Assembly (NCBI GenBank): GCA_050747245.1
Contig: JBOGNO010000002.1
Coordinates: 124,001-188,000, forward strand
DNA length: 64,000 bases
Direction: 5' to 3'
DNA from: JBOGNO01 sp050747245
GTDB lineage: Bacteria; Acidobacteriota; Terriglobia; Acidiferrales; UBA7541
Shown in pieces: positions 60,476 to 64,000 of this stretch. Below the pieces are notes generated by a model that saw only the letters and a list, made by a program, of their open reading frames with translations, was not told where the DNA came from and did no database searches. Made by a program: the position numbers and the translations under genes. Numbering within the stretch: position 1 is the stretch's first letter; each line of letters opens with the position of its first letter.

Positions 60476-61288
60476 CTATTTCATGAGCGCGAGCGGCGGT
60501 TTCGCATCCGCGGGTGGTTTTGTGGCTGCTGGCGGCTCGGTTGCCGCGGGCTTGGGCGCCGGCATCGCGAAACGCGCATCTTCGATCGGGACATTCACTT
60601 CGATCTTGTCGATCATGACTTTCTGTTTCTGGTCGGTTCCCTTGATGCCACTCTCGATGCTGAACGGAAAATAAAGGCCGCTCACTTCTTTGTAGCTGCC
60701 GAGCGAAGTTTCCACTTCTTGCTCGGTGCCCTGGATCGTGCGCTTGCTTTCTTCCTTGATGTCTAGGCCGCTGTCGGCGTCAATGTAGAAGTATTCCAGG
60801 TCTCCGTTCTTCTTCGTCACCTTGAGCTTGTAGCACGAAGCGCCTTCGACGTCTTCCTTGTCCACCAGCTCCACCTTATTTCCCTTGGTCTGGTAGTCCA
60901 CCAGCGGCCCGTCGAGATCGGATTCTTCCTGAACGTCCTTCAGATCATCGCCGGCGAGAGGTTCGGCAGTCGAGCTTCCCGTGAACGGCATCACCTGCCA
61001 GCCGCCTTTGCCGTCATAGGCCTGAATTCCGGTCATGCCTTGTGCGGTGAATTCCATTCGCAGTTGCCCGGGGCGCTTGATTTCCAGCGTCATCGGAGCT
61101 TCGATCCCCGGCCCAATCAATACCCGGCCACTCATGCGCACGGATTGCATGGCCTTCACCTTGTCCAGGCCGCCGCGCGCGGTATTGTTCTTGGCAATAA
61201 TTTCGTCCACGGAGGGATTCGTCTGCGCCGCCGCTGGCAACGCGCACAACATCGCGATTCCCACCACCCATCCCCATCGCTTCAACAT
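60476..61288 (-). CDS. LolA-like outer-membrane lipoprotein-sorting family protein
   Basis: A 270-residue protein with a signal peptide (WGWVVGIAMLCALPAAA). A lipid-carrier-like beta region is built from long strands (VRMSGRVLIGPGIEAPMTLEIKR in part, GQLRMEFTAQG, CYKLKVTKKNGDLEYFYID) with the phrase ASCYKLKV typical of this group. The tail is Pro/Ala/Lys-rich (PAPKPAATEPPAATKPP). Relatives bind lipoprotein or lipid chains in the periplasm. AAAGGAG precedes the ATG at 61288. It lies 31 bp upstream of the BNR protein on the same strand, so the two are probably cotranscribed. Confidence 0.75.
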   Translation of the reverse strand: MLKRWGWVVGIAMLCALPAAAQTNPSVDEIIAKNNTARGGLDKVKAMQSVRMSGRVLIGPGIEAPMTLEIKRPGQLRMEFTAQGMTGIQAYDGKGGWQVMPFTGSSTAEPLAGDDLKDVQEESDLDGPLVDYQTKGNKVELVDKEDVEGASCYKLKVTKKNGDLEYFYIDADSGLDIKEESKRTIQGTEQEVETSLGSYKEVSGLYFPFSIESGIKGTDQKQKVMIDKIEVNVPIEDARFAMPAPKPAATEPPAATKPPADAKPPLALMK

Positions 61289-61414
61289 TTGATCTCCTTT
61301 TCGGGCTGCGCCCCTCTCCAAACTATACGCGAAGAACGGCCATTTGTTTCACGCCGGATTAGACTCACCGACCTACAGGGATGCGTTGCCGGGAAGACGC
61401 GCGAAGTTGTCTAA

Positions 61415-62347
61415 CTAGGATTCAACATAGATGTTCTCATTGTGCCAAATCAGAAATTCGCGCTCAGGTAGCAGATCTTTTCTTTTAGGCAGCGCGATCA
61501 TCTTCCCCTGAGCGGAGTAGTATTCTTGACCATTTTCGAATTCTTCCTTGATTCGGCGACTAACTTCGACCCGGTATTCTGGTGTTACCGTGATATATCC
61601 ACGGTCAAATAAGGTATGTACGTCTTGACGCAATAAAATTCCGTTGTTCACGGCGTTCGGTCCGTCCTGCATAAAGGGTTTTATGTGTGCGGCCTCCAAA
61701 ACGTGCAAAACGGGAGAGCCTGTGAAAGCGCAGCGGCGCTCGTAAGCATCTGTGACTACCACACGAAACGATCCCTGTCCAAGTCGAGGCATCACGAGCT
61801 GAGGTGTGCCAAATCGAAATTGATCGACGACGTTTCCTTCCTCCAAAAGTGAGAAGGACTTATAGGCTCTGAGTCGGTCCTCAACCTGCTGCCAAATCCA
61901 TGTACCTCTTGCGTCGGTCGTGTCATATGTGCGCCCCTGAACTATGTTGGGTTCCCAATCTGAGGCCGGGATCCAATCGTCTTTCGGAAAGAAAAAAGGC
62001 GCTTGGAGAAGAATGCACCCAATTTGATAGTCCTCTCCCAGAGAGCTCGGCACCCGACGATAACGAGCAATCCGAGTCCGCATTTCCTGCTCAGTGCTGG
62101 CGCCGTTTTTCGTGCCAAACGTGCTCCAAGCAAAGCTGGAGGGCAGAACCGCGAAATAACCGAAAAACCCTCCACCCACTATGTAATTCCTAGGGCTATG
62201 CAGCTTGAAGAGGAATGGCTCACCCGGCTTGAGTGCTCGAAACTGGCGGCCACCGCTCGGTTGCCAGAAATTGACTTCCTCTGTGAGGCCGCTGCCAGCT
62301 AGAAAAGAAAACCAATCACCATCAGTGATGGCCACATAGAAACGCAT
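61415..62347 (-). CDS. HNH endonuclease with EVE/PUA-like N-terminal domain
   Basis: A 310-residue protein. The N-terminal half (1-150) has RFYVAITDGDWF and FRALKPGEPFLFKLHSP followed by GGGFFGYFAVLP, an order like EVE/PUA-type readers of modified bases. The C-terminal half has an HNH_2-type nuclease: RRCAFTGSPVLHVLEAAHIKPF with the catalytic His in AAHIKPF, then NGILLRQDVHTLFDRGYI with the Asn and His of the motif. The composition is less GC-rich than its neighbours, suggesting transfer. No methylase is adjacent, which fits a modification-dependent (type IV) enzyme. Function is inferred from domains. Confidence 0.78.
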   Translation of the reverse strand: MRFYVAITDGDWFSFLAGSGLTEEVNFWQPSGGRQFRALKPGEPFLFKLHSPRNYIVGGGFFGYFAVLPSSFAWSTFGTKNGASTEQEMRTRIARYRRVPSSLGEDYQIGCILLQAPFFFPKDDWIPASDWEPNIVQGRTYDTTDARGTWIWQQVEDRLRAYKSFSLLEEGNVVDQFRFGTPQLVMPRLGQGSFRVVVTDAYERRCAFTGSPVLHVLEAAHIKPFMQDGPNAVNNGILLRQDVHTLFDRGYITVTPEYRVEVSRRIKEEFENGQEYYSAQGKMIALPKRKDLLPEREFLIWHNENIYVES

Positions 62348-62489
62348 CGCGGCACCCCATCGGAACGTCTCAGATATGCCACGAATCCCAAGTCTGGTGG
62401 GTGGATGATATGCCCGTTCGAGCTATATTGTCGACGGCGAGTGCAGCGATAGTCTAAATGCGCCGAAGCTGCTGGGCTGCTCGGCGAGA

Positions 62490-63656
62490 TCAAATCTCTT
62501 CATCGTCCTCGGATTTTCGCAAGCGCTTCATGCGGAATTGCAGGCGGATTCCGTGCAATCGCACATCCGAAAGAATGCCGCGCCTCGATTCCGCCGGCAG
62601 AGCTTCAGGAGGGAAAACTCCGGCGATGTTTTTGGGAAAGTGTCGGACAAAAAGTGCCGCGACATGCGCCGTGGCGTACGAAATCGGCGTGAAGTGCAGC
62701 CCGCGCACCCGAATCTGGTACAGCGTGGGAACTGCGGCGTCCCAGCGCAGCTCGAGTGGCTGTTCTTTTTTTTCGCCGCGCACGATGATCGCGGCGGCGA
62801 ACCGCGCATTCTCCAGTACGCCGCGGCGAATCAGCCGCGCCACCTGCCGCGGCGTGGGCGTCTGCGGAAAGCGTTTCGCCACGATGCCGCGCGAGCGCGA
62901 AAGCTTTCCTTGCCGGTGCCAGCGGCGCAGCCGCTCAATATCTTCTCCGCCGATTTTGGCTTCCACGGAACGCAGCGGAAGATAGTGCGGCAGCGTGGCG
63001 ACCTCGTCCTGCGCCGCCAGATATACGGGAACCGCGCCCGTAGGCGCCGCGAACCGGAATATCTCGCGTTCGCTGAACCGCCGCCCGAATTGGAAACGCC
63101 CGTTGCGATAGAGCCTGGGTCGCGAGACCGCCTGATCGAAAGCGACTTCGGCGGACCACATCGAGACCGGGTCTTCGCTTTCCGTGCTTTCGTAGAGCAG
63201 TATCCGCGCGGATTCCGCCGTGTCCAGCAGTTCCGTGCCGCGCTTTACCAGCAAGTTCGTCAGGCCTGGAGCCACGCCCGTGTCGATGAGCGCCACGCGG
63301 TTTTTCGCCGCGAACTGCTTGTGATAATTCAGCTGTTCCGCTTTGAAGGGGTTGCGCGTCAGCCGCGAATTCAGGTCCAGGTAGTGCGCGCGCAGGCGCA
63401 GCGCGGCGCGCAGCACGATTTCATTGAAGATCGCCGGCGCAGCGTTCACCAGCAGATGGCAGCCCCGCGCCGCCCGCACGATAGACCACAAGTTCCGCGC
63501 GTTCACTTCCTGAATTTCCAGCTTGTTTTTCTTGCCGAGGAACCGTTCCGCGCGCGTCGTGTCCCGGTCGCCGCACCACACCGTATGGCCCTGGCGCGCC
63601 AGCAACTGCGCGAGCAGTGAGCCCGTTCCCCCCGCTCCCAGGACGAAAATTCGCAT
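62490..63656 (-). CDS. Saccharopine-dehydrogenase-like NAD(P)-binding protein
   Basis: A 388-residue protein. The dinucleotide fold begins with RIFVLGAGGTGSLLAQLLA (residues 2-20). VNAAPAIFNEIVLRAAL, LDLNSRL and IDTGVAPGLTNLLVKRG follow, all matching saccharopine-dehydrogenase-like proteins. The C-terminal domain ends in a basic tail. Members reduce or cleave amino-acid adducts or act in carboxynorspermidine synthesis; the substrate is unclear here. ATG 63656 opens right at the fold, but ATG 63674 is also possible; further upstream the frame is open but non-coding. Confidence 0.78.
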   Translation of the reverse strand: MRIFVLGAGGTGSLLAQLLARQGHTVWCGDRDTTRAERFLGKKNKLEIQEVNARNLWSIVRAARGCHLLVNAAPAIFNEIVLRAALRLRAHYLDLNSRLTRNPFKAEQLNYHKQFAAKNRVALIDTGVAPGLTNLLVKRGTELLDTAESARILLYESTESEDPVSMWSAEVAFDQAVSRPRLYRNGRFQFGRRFSEREIFRFAAPTGAVPVYLAAQDEVATLPHYLPLRSVEAKIGGEDIERLRRWHRQGKLSRSRGIVAKRFPQTPTPRQVARLIRRGVLENARFAAAIIVRGEKKEQPLELRWDAAVPTLYQIRVRGLHFTPISYATAHVAALFVRHFPKNIAGVFPPEALPAESRRGILSDVRLHGIRLQFRMKRLRKSEDDEEI

Positions 63657-64000
63657 CGCGCCAAACTCTACCATAACTGCGCGAAGCCGCCCCGTTCCCG
63701 GCCCGCCGCTGTGCCGGGCAGTCGACGCCCTCGGGCCGCCCTTGCCGCATTTGCGCTTGCGGCGCTCTAAGCGTACAATTTGAGTTAGAAATTCTCCGAT
63801 CCTCGAAGCCTGCGGGAGAGAAATCCCATGGCTCCGGGGACGATCCCGCGATTCAAGCGGGAAGTCGCCGGAATTTCGGCGGTTCAGGGTCCGGGGGGAA
63901 ACGCCCGGGCCTCCCGTGTTTGGAAAGGAGAAAACTCGGCAAGCAGGTTTTTGCCCCTGCCGGGTGCCGCTCAAAACCAATCACGGTTTTGGGCGATTTT
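63657..64000. other. Promoter and hairpin-rich leader running off the right edge
   Basis: No confident gene is seen. After the promoter candidate at 63751-63779 three hairpins follow: TCCCGC/GCGGGA (63844-63862), GGTCCGGG/CCCGGGCC (63888-63911) and CAAAACC/GGTTTTG (63972-63991). An ATG at 63828 opens a frame to the window end, but it has no ribosome site and an odd composition. The layout is that of an untranslated leader or small RNA, and I do not recognise a known riboswitch. Confidence 0.4.
63751..63779 (+). promoter_or_regulatory. Sigma-70-type promoter candidate
   Basis: TTGCGC (63751-63756) and TACAAT (63774-63779) are separated by exactly 17 bp and face the hairpin-rich right end of the window. 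Transcription would begin near 63786. Confidence 0.5.

Noticed and set aside
62538..63620. 360-codon plus-strand frame opposite the saccharopine-dehydrogenase-like gene
   Set aside because: Arg/Gln-rich shadow with no domain.
63828..64000. Open frame from ATG 63828 to the window end
   Set aside because: No ribosome site and it runs through three strong hairpins; more likely an untranslated leader, though the right edge prevents a decision.

Overview
The window looks like a chromosomal piece of an Acidobacteriota genome. The basis is gene content: an ADOP-type MacB-like permease, a Ser/Thr kinase fused to a TolB-like propeller, paired M16 peptidases, a large secreted BNR-repeat protein, DUF1800, DUF1015, a secreted DinB protein, and many Ala/Arg-rich secreted proteins with strong GGAGG ribosome sites. 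I see no phage, insertion sequence or CRISPR array.

Layout. 1-16.4 kb: ADOP permease (cut by the window edge), OsmC, DUF3108, sugar-nucleotide epimerase, phosphoglycolate phosphatase, a less GC-rich insert with a zinc-ribbon protein and a GIY-YIG protein, DUF1015, STAS, a MerR regulator divergent from a CC-motif protein, DinB, M28 and M16 peptidases. 16.5-19.0 kb: a small metal-handling cluster. It comprises a Met/Cys/His-rich secreted protein, an outer-membrane barrel, a periplasmic heavy-metal-associated (HMA) protein and a TlpA thioredoxin. Both cysteines of the HMA CxxC site are in-frame TGA codons, so it reads as a UxxU selenoprotein. This is the most unusual item in the window. 19.1-29.5 kb: beta-barrel, CDF efflux protein, MBL-PilZ protein, kinase, fumarase.

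29.6-52 kb: an energy and low-oxygen island. One minus-strand operon encodes a monoheme porin-like protein, a cupredoxin, an NAD(P)H-type FAD/Fe-S oxidoreductase, a Rieske protein, split cytochrome b, an eight-heme cytochrome c and a lipoprotein cytochrome c. Next to it lie a Crp/Fnr regulator, a Cys-rich protein with phosphoketolase, a Zn alcohol dehydrogenase, an ADP-forming acyl-CoA synthetase fused to GNAT, a P1B ATPase and two double universal stress proteins. Four intergenic regions of this island each carry two GTGA-N6-TCAC boxes exactly 22 bp apart. The recognition helix of the local Crp/Fnr protein has the Arg-Glu-Arg set expected for such boxes. I infer one local regulon.

52-64 kb: a CAT-anticodon tRNA, a C45/phospholipase-B-like hydrolase, a BON protein, a decayed DUF1800 3' end, an intact DUF1800 protein, the BNR-repeat protein, an outer-membrane lipoprotein-sorting-like protein, an HNH nuclease with an EVE-like front domain, a saccharopine-dehydrogenase-like protein, and a promoter followed by a hairpin-rich leader running off the right edge.

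Limits: everything was read by eye. Family names rest on motif recognition, and no database search, fold prediction or RNA folding was run.
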